In this document: piece after piece, positions 44,492 through 53,180 of the stretch
How positions within the stretch are numbered: position 1 is the stretch's first letter
How the letters are laid out: each line of letters starts with the position of its first letter
Source: Sphingobacteriaceae bacterium GW460-11-11-14-LB5
GTDB lineage: Bacteria; Bacteroidota; Bacteroidia; Sphingobacteriales; Sphingobacteriaceae
DNA: 64,000 bases
Reading direction: 5' to 3'
Assembly (NCBI GenBank): GCA_002151545.1
Contig: CP021237.1
Coordinates: forward strand, 4,526,001 to 4,590,000
The notes under the pieces: generated by a model
Seen by the model: the letters and a program-made list of their open reading frames with translations, nothing else
Told to the model about the DNA's origin: nothing
The model's database searches: none
Program-made: the position numbers and the translations under genes

Positions 44492-44968
44492 ATGGATATC
44501 AAACAAATACAGGAACTGATTAAATTTGTTTCTCGTTCTGGAGTAAATGAAGTTGCTATTGAGCAGGAAAACTTCAAAATCACGATCAAAACAAACCAAG
44601 CACCAACAGTTGTGCATGCTACCGTACCACAGGCTCCGCTTGTACAGGCTGCTGCCCCTGTTGCTACAGCTCCTACTGCTCCGGTTGCAGCTACACCTGC
44701 TGTACCAGCTGCAGAAGACACTTCAAAATACTTAACCATCAAATCTCCGATGATCGGTACTTTCTACCGTTCGGCTAGCCCAGACAAACCAATGTTTGTT
44801 AATGTTGGCGACGAAATTAGCACAGGTAAAGTAGTTTGTATTATCGAGGCAATGAAACTTTTTAACGAAATCGAAAGTGAAATTTCTGGTCGTATCGTTA
44901 AAATCTTGGTTGATAATGCTTCACCAGTAGAATACGATCAACCGTTATTTTTAGTAGAACCTATTTAA
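44492..44968 (+). CDS. accB: biotin carboxyl carrier protein AccB
   Basis: 158 aa. N-terminal helix (MDIKQIQELIKFV), an Ala/Pro/Thr-rich flexible linker at about 36-74, and a C-terminal biotinyl domain with the biotin-accepting Lys122 in EAMKLFNEI. It carries the carboxyl group within acetyl-CoA carboxylase. An interspersed repeat separates it from accC. Confidence 0.97.
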   Translation: MDIKQIQELIKFVSRSGVNEVAIEQENFKITIKTNQAPTVVHATVPQAPLVQAAAPVATAPTAPVAATPAVPAAEDTSKYLTIKSPMIGTFYRSASPDKPMFVNVGDEISTGKVVCIIEAMKLFNEIESEISGRIVKILVDNASPVEYDQPLFLVEPI

Positions 44969-44974
44969 AGATTG

Positions 44975-45041
44975 ACGTCACCCTGAATTTATTTCAGGGT
45001 CTTCTTTTTAAATGGATGCTGAAATAAATTCAGCATGACGA
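44975..45041. repeat. interspersed double palindrome between accB and accC
   Basis: CCCTGAATTTATTTCAGGG and GCTGAAATAAATTCAGC are two hairpins flanked by GACGTCA and ATGACGA, the same family as 35451 and 58338 but shorter. Confidence 0.75.
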
Positions 45042-45074
45042 TTATTTTAAAACAGAGACGAAACGTAAAAAATT

Positions 45075-46415
45075 ATGTTTAAAAAAATACTAATTGCCAA
45101 CAGGGGTGAAATCGCTTTGCGTATTATCCGTACCTGTAAGGAAATGGGCATCAAAACGGTTGCTGTTTACTCTACCGCAGATCGCGAAAGTTTACACGTA
45201 CGTTTTGCTGATGAGGCTGTTTGTATTGGCCCCCCTCCTAGTAAAGATTCTTATTTAAATATTCCAAATATTATCTCGGCTGCAGAATTAACTAACGCCG
45301 ATGCCATACACCCAGGTTATGGTTTCTTATCAGAAAATGCTAAATTTTCTAACATTTGCCGCGAGTACAACATCAAATTTATTGGTGCAACACCAGAGCA
45401 GATCAATGGCATGGGCGATAAAGCCTCTGCAAAAGAAACCATGAAAATTGCCGGTGTACCAACCATTCCAGGATCAGAAGGTTTGCTTACCAGCGTTAAA
45501 GAAGGTATTGCAATTGCAAATGAAATGGGCTATCCGGTGATCCTAAAAGCAACTGCCGGTGGTGGTGGCCGTGGGATGCGTGTGGTTTGGAAAGACGAAG
45601 ATTTCGAAAATGCATGGGATAGTGCCCGTCAGGAATCTGGTGCCGCCTTTGGTAACGATGGTTTATATTTAGAGAAATACATTGAAGATCCACGCCACAT
45701 CGAAATCCAGATTATCGGAGATCAGTTTGGTAAAGCCTGTCACTTATCAGAACGCGATTGTTCAATCCAACGCCGTCACCAGAAATTGGTAGAAGAATCT
45801 CCTTCTCCTTTCATGACCGATGAACTTCGCGTAAGAATGGGCGAAGCCGCTATTAAAGGTGCAATGGCCGTAAATTACGAAGGTGCTGGTACAATCGAGT
45901 TTTTGGTTGATAAACACCGTAACTTCTACTTCATGGAAATGAATACCCGTATTCAGGTAGAGCACCCGGTTACTGAAGAAGTGATTAACTTCGATTTAAT
46001 TAAAGAACAGATTAAAGTTGCTGCCGGAATTCCGATTTCGGGTAAAAACTACTTCCCTGATATGCACGCGATTGAGTGCCGTATCAACGCCGAAGATCCA
46101 GCAAACAACTTCCGTCCTTCACCAGGTAAAATCACCAATTTCCACTCTCCGGGTGGCCATGGTGTTCGTGTTGATACACACGTTTATGCTGGCTATTCAA
46201 TTCCTTCTAACTACGATTCGATGATTGCTAAATTAATCTGCGTTGCACAAACGCGCGAAGAGGCAATCTGTACAATGGAGCGTGCTTTAGGCGAATTTGT
46301 AATTGAAGGGGTGAAAACAACCATTCCTTTCCACCTGCAGTTGATGAAAGATCCAAACTTCAGAGCAGGAAATTTCACTACGAAATTCATGGAAACGTTC
46401 GAATTTTCAGAATAA
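45075..46415 (+). CDS. accC: biotin carboxylase AccC
   Basis: 446 aa. N-terminal ANRGEIALRIIRTCKEMG; ATP-grasp glycine loop KATAGGGGRGMR; FMEMNTRIQVEHPVTE; C-terminal INAEDPANNFRPSPG. It carboxylates the biotin of AccB. Last gene of the operon; a clean terminator follows at 46447. Confidence 0.97.
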   Translation: MFKKILIANRGEIALRIIRTCKEMGIKTVAVYSTADRESLHVRFADEAVCIGPPPSKDSYLNIPNIISAAELTNADAIHPGYGFLSENAKFSNICREYNIKFIGATPEQINGMGDKASAKETMKIAGVPTIPGSEGLLTSVKEGIAIANEMGYPVILKATAGGGGRGMRVVWKDEDFENAWDSARQESGAAFGNDGLYLEKYIEDPRHIEIQIIGDQFGKACHLSERDCSIQRRHQKLVEESPSPFMTDELRVRMGEAAIKGAMAVNYEGAGTIEFLVDKHRNFYFMEMNTRIQVEHPVTEEVINFDLIKEQIKVAAGIPISGKNYFPDMHAIECRINAEDPANNFRPSPGKITNFHSPGGHGVRVDTHVYAGYSIPSNYDSMIAKLICVAQTREEAICTMERALGEFVIEGVKTTIPFHLQLMKDPNFRAGNFTTKFMETFEFSE

Positions 46416-46446
46416 TAAAAGTATTTCTATACTTAATCATACAAGG

Positions 46447-46478
46447 AGGCTATTCAAATCATTTGGATAGCCTTTTTT
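46447..46478 (+). terminator. intrinsic terminator of the fatty-acid operon
   Basis: AGGCTATTCAAA (46447-46458) pairs with TTTGGATAGCCT (46462-46473) with one wobble, followed by six T residues. Confidence 0.9.
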
Positions 46479-46588
46479 ATTGCTTTAGATTTCAACTATT
46501 GCCGGATAAACGCCTGATAATTAATATTTAACGCCAATGCTGTAGCGTTTAATTAATTCGCTACGTTTAATAACAAAACACTCCAAAT

Positions 46589-47776
46589 ATGAAAAAAAAT
46601 CTAATTAACGCGTTACTCCTCCTACTTGTTTTCGCTGTATTTACAGGATGCAAAAAAGACGAGTATGAAATGATACAGATCGCAAAAATGATTTCTGTTC
46701 AGCAAATGAGGGCATTGCCTGTAGGGATGACCAAAGCTATTCCTGCCAAAAGAACCGGAAAAATATACATTTACAACGATTATCTTTTCATTAATGAGCC
46801 CAACGAAGGTATTCATATCTACAACAATGCTAATCCGAGTGCTCCTGTAAATATGGGCTTTCTAAAAATTCCAGGAAATGTAGATTTAGCAATCCGTAAC
46901 AATATCCTTTATGCCGACAATTTTATTGATTTGCTCGCTTTTGATCTCTCCAACATGGGCAATATCAAACAAGTTAAGCGAGTAACTGATGTTTTCAATC
47001 AATTGGGTACCACCGGCGCTCAAAAGTATATTTACATCTATAAAGACACGTTGGTAAAGAAAGAGACAAGTAAAGTATATTATAATGACGTGGTCGCTAA
47101 CAGCAGTAGCTCTTCCGGTCAAGGGGGATCGATGGCCAGGTTTACCTTGATGGATGATTATTTATATACTGTTGGTATCAATAATTTAAGTTTATTTGAC
47201 GTTAAAACAGCATCAAATCCAACTTTTCTGAAGGTAATTAATTTAGGTTGGGGTGTCGAAACCATTTTTCCTTACGAAAATAAATTATTTATAGGCACCA
47301 ATAGAGGTATGCATATTTTTAGTGCTACCGATCCGGCCAATCCTGTTCAACTCTCTACCTATAGCCATGTTTTTGCCTGCGATCCCGTGGTTGTTCAAGG
47401 AAAATATGCTTACGTTACTTTACGTACAGGCAATACGTGCAGGCAGGCCAGCAATCAATTGGAAGTGGTAGATATAGAAGATCCCACCAAGCCTAAACAG
47501 ATTGCGGTTTACCCTATGCAAAATCCTCATGGCCTAAGCACCAGTGGTAATTATTTATTTCTATGCGAAGGTAACTATGGAATAAAGAGCTTTAATATTA
47601 CCGATAAAACCAAAATTGGCGACAACATGTTGCAGCATTTAAGTACTATTAAAAGTTTTGATGTGATTGCTGGTCCTAAATCCTTAATCGTTACAGGAGA
47701 AGATGGCGTATATCAATTTAATTATAACGATGCGGCAAAATTAAGGCAACTCAGCTTAATTAAAGACCAACTTTAA
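46589..47776 (+). CDS. LVIVD-repeat lipoprotein
   Basis: 395 aa. Lipoprotein signal with lipobox FTGC, Cys21. The mature part is a beta-propeller-like series of LVIVD-type repeats, for example IYIYNDYLFINEPNEGIHIYNN, LYTVGINNLSLFDV, KLFIGTNRGMHIFSATDPANP and NYLFLCEGNYGIKSFNITD. Such proteins are common surface or periplasmic lipoproteins in Bacteroidetes with no defined function. Single gene with its own terminator. Confidence 0.88.
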   Translation: MKKNLINALLLLLVFAVFTGCKKDEYEMIQIAKMISVQQMRALPVGMTKAIPAKRTGKIYIYNDYLFINEPNEGIHIYNNANPSAPVNMGFLKIPGNVDLAIRNNILYADNFIDLLAFDLSNMGNIKQVKRVTDVFNQLGTTGAQKYIYIYKDTLVKKETSKVYYNDVVANSSSSSGQGGSMARFTLMDDYLYTVGINNLSLFDVKTASNPTFLKVINLGWGVETIFPYENKLFIGTNRGMHIFSATDPANPVQLSTYSHVFACDPVVVQGKYAYVTLRTGNTCRQASNQLEVVDIEDPTKPKQIAVYPMQNPHGLSTSGNYLFLCEGNYGIKSFNITDKTKIGDNMLQHLSTIKSFDVIAGPKSLIVTGEDGVYQFNYNDAAKLRQLSLIKDQL

Positions 47777-47852
47777 AACTACTGCCATAGCTGGGTTCAA
47801 TTTTTGCAGTCATTTCTCATAATAATATAAACTATTTCTATATTTAACACGT

Positions 47853-47887
47853 AAATACCATTCTATTCAAATAGAATGGTATTTTTG
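47853..47887 (+). terminator. terminator of the LVIVD lipoprotein gene
   Basis: AAATACCATTCTAT (47853-47866) pairs perfectly with ATAGAATGGTATTT (47871-47884); the 4-nt loop TCAA and trailing T residues complete it. Confidence 0.9.
47880..47887 (+). promoter_or_regulatory. -7 element TATTTTTG for tatC, inside the terminator tail
   Basis: The 3' arm and T tract of the upstream terminator form TATTTTTG, a match to TAnnTTTG, 8 nt before the tatC ATG at 47896. Confidence 0.5.
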
Positions 47888-47895
47888 TTTTCAAC

Positions 47896-48777
47896 ATGAG
47901 CGACACTAAAAAAACTTCACTTACAAAAGCTATCGGGCAAAAGAGCACCACCTTAGAGGCAGAAATGTCTTTTTTCGATCACCTGGATGTTCTCCGTAAA
48001 CATTTAATCAGAGCCGTAATTGCCATTGCCGTTTTTACGGGTATCGCTTTTTACTTCAATGAAGAAATTCTGGATAAAATAATCTTCGGACCTAAAAAAC
48101 CAGATTTCTGGACCTACCGCATGATGTGTAAACTGGTGGAGCATTTTCCATCATTGGGTAAGGATATGTGTATCACCAAAATTAATGGTGAAATTATTAA
48201 TACCGAGATGGCTGGACAATTTAACCTCCAGCTTAATGTTTGTGTAATGTGCGGTATTGTGGTTGGTTTTCCTTATTTATTATGGGAAATCTGGCGTTTT
48301 ATTAAACCAGCCTTACACGAAAATGAACGCAAATCGGCCAGTGGTTTTGTATTCTTCGCATCGGTACTTTTCATTGTTGGTATCTTTTTCGGATACTTTG
48401 TGGTATGCCCATTGTCAGTTAACTTTTTAACGGGTTATACGGTAAGTGCCGAAATCAAAAATACATTCACAGTAGATTCCTATCTATCATCTGTTGCCAC
48501 TTTAACTTTAGGTACAGGGATTATCTTCGAACTTCCGGTTATTATTTTCGTTTTGTCGAAACTTGGGTTGATGACACCAAAGCTGATGAGATCAAGCAGA
48601 AGATATGCCGCGGTAATTATTCTGATTATTGCTGCTATCGTTACGCCAACACCTGATATTATGACGATGCTGATTGTAGCTACGCCATTGTTCTTACTTT
48701 ATGAGCTGAGTATTTTTGTTTCGGCCTATATAGAAAAAAAGAAGAAAAAGGCTGATGCTGCTTTCTATGCTAACTAA
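47896..48777 (+). CDS. tatC: twin-arginine translocase subunit TatC
   Basis: 293 aa, six membrane segments. N-terminal EMSFFDHLDVLRKHLIRA contains the conserved region that binds the twin-arginine signal. FELPVIIFVLSKLG and VTPTPDIMTM are further TatC signatures. The first periplasmic loop is long, as in Bacteroidetes. TatC is the signal-recognition subunit of the Tat export system. No tatA/B gene lies in this window. Confidence 0.95.
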   Translation: MSDTKKTSLTKAIGQKSTTLEAEMSFFDHLDVLRKHLIRAVIAIAVFTGIAFYFNEEILDKIIFGPKKPDFWTYRMMCKLVEHFPSLGKDMCITKINGEIINTEMAGQFNLQLNVCVMCGIVVGFPYLLWEIWRFIKPALHENERKSASGFVFFASVLFIVGIFFGYFVVCPLSVNFLTGYTVSAEIKNTFTVDSYLSSVATLTLGTGIIFELPVIIFVLSKLGLMTPKLMRSSRRYAAVIILIIAAIVTPTPDIMTMLIVATPLFLLYELSIFVSAYIEKKKKKADAAFYAN

Positions 48778-48822
48778 CAAAAACATTACGAATAGATTTT
48801 ATAATTCTCTATAAATTTGACA

Positions 48823-49260
48823 ATGTCTGATACAAAAATTAAAATTGCTATTGGAGCGGATCACGCCGGGTTTGAATACAAAGAAATATTAAAAGATTTT
48901 TTACAGGATTACGAAGTAAAAGATTTTGGTACATACTCAGAGAATTCTGTTGATTATCCGGATTTTGCCCATCCGGTGGCCTCTGCAGTAGAAAACGGAG
49001 AATTTACTTACGGAATTTTACTTTGTGGATCAGCCAACGGTGTAGCCATTACGGCTAACAAACATCAGCAGATCAGGGCAGGTTTATGCTGGGAAAATGA
49101 AGTTGCTTCATTAGTGCGTAAGCACAATAACGCAAACATTTTATGTATCCCGGCAAGATTTGTTTCAGCAGAACAAGCCAAAGAGATTACCACAACTTTT
49201 TTAAGCACTGAATTTGAGGGCGGCCGTCACCAGAACAGGGTTGAAAAAATTTCGTGTTAA
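48823..49260 (+). CDS. rpiB: ribose-5-phosphate isomerase B
   Basis: 146 aa from the ATG at 48823 (a TTG two codons upstream is also in frame). GADHAGFEYKE at the N-terminus, the active-site Cys in LLCGSANGVAITANK, and NDVASLVRKHNNANI-like sequence (ENEVASLVRKHNNANIL) identify RpiB. It interconverts ribose-5-P and ribulose-5-P. Co-directional with tatC and the M28 peptidase. Confidence 0.95.
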   Translation: MSDTKIKIAIGADHAGFEYKEILKDFLQDYEVKDFGTYSENSVDYPDFAHPVASAVENGEFTYGILLCGSANGVAITANKHQQIRAGLCWENEVASLVRKHNNANILCIPARFVSAEQAKEITTTFLSTEFEGGRHQNRVEKISC

Positions 49261-49287
49261 CCAGAAACTTAACTAACTATTATCATA

Positions 49288-50922
49288 ATGAACAAAAAAT
49301 TTTTAACCCTTGGCCTGGTATCGCTTGTTACCGCAAGTTGCTTTAGCCAGGTAAAGCCCCTTATACCGAATAAGGATGCTATAAAATTCAGTAAGGCCAT
49401 TAGTCCTGAAAATGCATACAAACATCTTTCAGTACTGGCTTCAGATGAATACGAAGGCCGTGAAACGGGAACAAAAGGCGCCTGGATGGCTGCTGATTAT
49501 ATCCGCGATTATTTCAAATCTTTGGGTTTAAAAGCACCAGTAAATGGCAGTTATTTCCAAAAAATTGATTTGGTTAACGTTACATTGAAAGAAAGTCAGG
49601 TAACAGTAAATGGTCAGCCTAAAGAATACCAGAAAGATTATTTAGTATCACCCAGCTTAATCAGCGATCAAGGTTTTACTTTCTCGGCCAACGAACTTGT
49701 ATTTATTGGTTATGGTTTAAAAAAAGACAACTATAACGATTTTTCAGGCACCGATATTAAAGGGAAAGTGGTTATCATGTTCAATGGTGGAGACCCAACC
49801 ATAAAACCGGGTACAAGAATTGATAGAGCAGCTTACCGTGCAACACTTGAGGCAAGGGCAAAATATTTTGCAGAAAACAATGTTAAAGCCATTATTCTGA
49901 TCGATCCGGCAGTGGATAGAATAACCGAAAACACGAAACAAACCCTTAAAAATGGTAAGGTAATGGTGAAAACCAATGCCGCTATCGAAGCGCAAAAGCA
50001 AAACGACATTCCACGAATCTCGATATCGGTTGCTTTAGCCAACGAATTGTTAAAGGCATCGAATACTACCGTTGCAGACCTACAAAAGAAAATAGTAGAT
50101 AGCCAGGCTCCTGCCTCACAGGTATTGAATGTACCTTTCTCTGCTAGTGCAGCCAAAACAGAAACACCAGTTAGATGTGAAAACGTACTGGGTTATTTAG
50201 AAGGTTCTGATCCGGTACTTAAAAAAGAAGTATTGATCTTAACCGGCCATTACGACCACATTGGACTAGAAACAGATCCGAATGCTAAAGATAAAGTAAA
50301 CAACGGAGCGGATGATGATGGATCAGGAACTACCGGCGTTTTATTAATGGCAAAAGCATTTACAGATGCTAAAAAAGCTGGAAAAGGTTCTAAACGCAGC
50401 ATCCTTTTCATGACGGTTGTTGGTGAAGAAAAAGGTCTTTGGGGCTCTGAATGGTATTCGGAGCATCCGGTTTTCCCTGTCGAAAATACTATTGCTGATT
50501 TAAATACCGATATGATTGGCCGTACAGGTGAAGAATATTTAGGCAAAGCAGATTCAGCAAACTACATTTATTCGGTAGGTTCGAAAATGTTGAGCAGCGA
50601 TTTAGCCAACATCAGCGAGCAGGTTAACGCAACCTATACCAAAATGAAACTGGATTATAAATACGATGATCCAAAAGATCCTGAGCAAATTTATTACCGT
50701 TCAGATCATTACAACTTCGCGAAATTAGGCATTCCGATCATCTTCTATTACGATGGAATGTTGCAACAAGATTACCACAAACCTGGTGATGAAGTAAGTA
50801 AAATCAACTTCCCGCTTCTGGCGAAAAGAGCAAAATTAACTTACTTTACCGCATGGGAATTAGCCAACAGAGCTAAACGTCCCGCAGTAGATATGGATGG
50901 AAAAGGTAATCCAAAGAAATAA
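49288..50922 (+). CDS. secreted M28-family zinc peptidase
   Basis: 544 aa. A signal peptide of about 20 residues ends near CFSQ; it could be a lipoprotein, as a Cys lies at the cleavage region. A PA-type insert occupies about 120-270. The M28 domain follows with zinc ligands in TGHYDHIG, NGADDDGSGT, GEEKGLWGS, NTDMIGR and SDHYNF. It is probably an aminopeptidase acting in the periplasm or outside the cell. It follows rpiB by 27 nt and ends at a clear terminator. Confidence 0.92.
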   Translation: MNKKFLTLGLVSLVTASCFSQVKPLIPNKDAIKFSKAISPENAYKHLSVLASDEYEGRETGTKGAWMAADYIRDYFKSLGLKAPVNGSYFQKIDLVNVTLKESQVTVNGQPKEYQKDYLVSPSLISDQGFTFSANELVFIGYGLKKDNYNDFSGTDIKGKVVIMFNGGDPTIKPGTRIDRAAYRATLEARAKYFAENNVKAIILIDPAVDRITENTKQTLKNGKVMVKTNAAIEAQKQNDIPRISISVALANELLKASNTTVADLQKKIVDSQAPASQVLNVPFSASAAKTETPVRCENVLGYLEGSDPVLKKEVLILTGHYDHIGLETDPNAKDKVNNGADDDGSGTTGVLLMAKAFTDAKKAGKGSKRSILFMTVVGEEKGLWGSEWYSEHPVFPVENTIADLNTDMIGRTGEEYLGKADSANYIYSVGSKMLSSDLANISEQVNATYTKMKLDYKYDDPKDPEQIYYRSDHYNFAKLGIPIIFYYDGMLQQDYHKPGDEVSKINFPLLAKRAKLTYFTAWELANRAKRPAVDMDGKGNPKK

Positions 50923-50935
50923 TAATTCTAAATTT

Positions 50936-50964
50936 AAGTCCCGATCTAACATCGGGACTTTTTT
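50936..50964 (+). terminator. intrinsic terminator of the M28 peptidase gene
   Basis: AAGTCCCGAT (50936-50945) pairs with ATCGGGACTT (50951-50960), 5-nt loop, followed by TTTT. Confidence 0.9.
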
Positions 50965-51003
50965 ATGCTTAATGATGTAGCTTTCTATTTCAAGATTAAA
51001 ATG

Positions 51004-51011
51004 TTATTTTT
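51004..51011 (+). promoter_or_regulatory. -7 element TATTTTTG for the DUF2281/PIN pair
   Basis: Matches TAnnTTTG, 14 nt upstream of the ATG at 51026. Confidence 0.5.
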
Positions 51012-51025
51012 GATAAAACCGAGTT

Positions 51026-51235
51026 ATGGATCAGTTGCATATTTTAGAAAAAATTAAAATGATCCCTGTTGCCTATCAGCAAGAGGTAGAAGACTTCATT
51101 GATTTTATTTTACAAAAGAAAGTAAAGAAAAAAGATGAAGAAAAAACCAAAAGGAAACTTGGCCTACTGAAAGGAAAAATGAAAATGAGTGATGATTTCA
51201 ATGCACCATTGGATGATTTCAAAGATTATATGTAG
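51026..51235 (+). CDS. DUF2281 antitoxin-like protein
   Basis: 69 aa. MDQLHILEKIKMIPVAYQQEVEDFIDFIL matches the DUF2281 pattern (amphipathic helices ending in DF), followed by a Lys-rich hinge and the LGLLKGKMKMSDDFNAPLDDF tail typical of antitoxins that wrap a PIN toxin. Its stop codon TAG shares its G with the GTG start of the PIN gene. Presumed antitoxin and autorepressor. Confidence 0.85.
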   Translation: MDQLHILEKIKMIPVAYQQEVEDFIDFILQKKVKKKDEEKTKRKLGLLKGKMKMSDDFNAPLDDFKDYM

Positions 51236-51624
51236 TGAAAAAGTATTTGCTTGATACCCATGTTTTGCTTTGGATGTTGGATGACAATATTGCATTATCT
51301 AAAACGGCAAGGAAAATCTTAGAAGATTCAACTACCCAAATCTATTTAAGCATAGTTAGTTTATGGGAAATCACAATAAAACAGTCTCTGGGCAAGCTAC
51401 AATTAGAATATTCATTAGACGAACTTATCAATTCTTGCTACGCAAGTAATATTACCATTCTTCCTATAGATTACGGAACATTAAAGATACTTAAGGCTTT
51501 GCCGTTCCTACATCGCGATCCATTTGACAGGATTATTATCGCGACGAGTATGGAATTAGGTTTAGACCTTATTTCCAGTGATGAAATAGCTAAAAAATAT
51601 ACCACCAGAATTATCTGGGAATAG
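51235..51624 (+). CDS. PIN-domain toxin (VapC-like)
   Basis: 129 aa, starting at GTG (51235), overlapping the antitoxin stop by one base. PIN-domain acidic residues are seen in LLDTHVLLWML, SLWEITIK, HRDPFDRIII and LISSDE. All four active-site positions are present, so the nuclease should be functional. Type II toxin-antitoxin pair with the DUF2281 gene; family members cleave RNA. Confidence 0.9.
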   Translation: MKKYLLDTHVLLWMLDDNIALSKTARKILEDSTTQIYLSIVSLWEITIKQSLGKLQLEYSLDELINSCYASNITILPIDYGTLKILKALPFLHRDPFDRIIIATSMELGLDLISSDEIAKKYTTRIIWE

Positions 51625-51764
51625 TCTATTCAAAAAATAACAATTTTCGTTGTATTACTTTTCTAAAATAAAATCGACATGGTTTCCTATCTTTGATGTG
51701 ATAACGAAATGGTTAAAAACTAAAATCAGTTAATATTCGTTACCCTATTACAAAATAACTATTG

Positions 51765-53150
51765 ATGAATATTGCCGAGGAATTTTTAGAGAAATCTGAC
51801 GAGAAAGCTTTCGATCTACCGCATCGTAAAACCATAAATTATAATATTGGTAAATATAATGCAGCTGTTGAACGCGGTTTATCAAAATTCGAAAATTTAG
51901 AGGCATCTAAAAAAAAGGCACACGTAATTAAATGGCGTGTAATGGAAAACCTCGATAAATTCCTGCCAGAGTTCGAATCAAATTTCCAACGGCGTGGCGG
52001 TAAGGTAATCTGGGCAAATGATGCCGAAGAAGCTCAGCAGGAAATCCTCAATATCATCAAAAGAAACAACGGTAAAACGGTTATCAAATCAAAATCGATG
52101 ACTACCGAGGAAATCCACTTAAACGATTTTCTGGAAAAGAACAACATCGAATCTTTAGAAAGTGATCTGGGCGAGTACATTGTTCAATTGCTTGGTCAGG
52201 CGCCATATCATATTGTTACCCCGGCCATGCACCTGAGTGCAACAGATATCGCCCAATTGTTTCACGATAAATTTGGCACACCTATCGATGCTACGCCTCC
52301 GCAGCTGGTACAAAAAGCAAGAGAATTACTCCGCGATAAATACCTGAATGCCGATATCGGTATTAGCGGCGGGAATTTTTTAATTGCTGATACGGGAAGT
52401 ATTGCCTTAACCGAAAATGAAGGCAATGCACGTTTAAGCACCACATTTCCTAAAATCCATATTGCGATAGTAGGCATCGAAAAGGTAATTCCTTCTATTG
52501 CCGACCTGGATCTGTTCTGGCCTTTACTGGCATCGCACGGCACCGGGCAAAACTTAACGGTTTACAACACCATTTTAAGTGGTCCTCGCCAGCCCAATGA
52601 AACCGATGGGCCGGAAGAAATGTATGTGATTTTACTGGATAATGGGCGTACCAATTTATTAGCCCAAAAAGACCAGCGCCAAGGCTTATACTGTATTCGT
52701 TGTGGTGCATGTTTAAATGCTTGTCCGGTTTATAAAAATATTGGTGGCCATACTTATAATACAACCTATAGTGGGCCAATCGGTTCGGTTATCACCCCGC
52801 ATTTAAAGGGTATGGAGGAGTTTAAACATTTAAGCTATGCATCCAGCCTTTGTGGCAAATGCTCGGAAGTATGCCCGGTAAAAATCGATATTCATAAAAT
52901 GCTCTTACTTAACCGTAGAGATGCTGCTGCAGGGCACGAAAATGGCAAAAAGGAGGAAATTGGCTGGAGCATGTTCAGCAGAATGATGCAAAAACGCAAA
53001 TGGATGGATTTCTTTGGTGGGAAGTTTAAAAACTTTATGCTCAAAAGGTTCTTCAAGAAGAGCTGGGGTAAATACCGGGAGATGCCTAAAGTTGCCGATA
53101 AATCTTTTGCTAAACAATGGGAAGAAATGAAAAAAAGTAAGGAATCTTAA
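51765..53150 (+). CDS. lutB: LutB-type lactate utilisation iron-sulfur protein
   Basis: 461 aa from the ATG at 51765. The N-terminal LUD domain contains KSKSMTTEEIHLN and GISGGNFLIADTGS. Two 4Fe-4S cluster motifs follow: CIRCGACLNACP and CGKCSEVCP. The C-terminal LutB domain is complete. LutB works with LutA and LutC to oxidise L-lactate; neither is adjacent here, so they must be elsewhere or be absent. It lies 30 nt upstream of the 2-oxoacid dehydrogenase gene. Confidence 0.92.
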   Translation: MNIAEEFLEKSDEKAFDLPHRKTINYNIGKYNAAVERGLSKFENLEASKKKAHVIKWRVMENLDKFLPEFESNFQRRGGKVIWANDAEEAQQEILNIIKRNNGKTVIKSKSMTTEEIHLNDFLEKNNIESLESDLGEYIVQLLGQAPYHIVTPAMHLSATDIAQLFHDKFGTPIDATPPQLVQKARELLRDKYLNADIGISGGNFLIADTGSIALTENEGNARLSTTFPKIHIAIVGIEKVIPSIADLDLFWPLLASHGTGQNLTVYNTILSGPRQPNETDGPEEMYVILLDNGRTNLLAQKDQRQGLYCIRCGACLNACPVYKNIGGHTYNTTYSGPIGSVITPHLKGMEEFKHLSYASSLCGKCSEVCPVKIDIHKMLLLNRRDAAAGHENGKKEEIGWSMFSRMMQKRKWMDFFGGKFKNFMLKRFFKKSWGKYREMPKVADKSFAKQWEEMKKSKES

Positions 53151-53180
53151 GTTAAGGCTCATTAGTCAAAATAACCAGAT

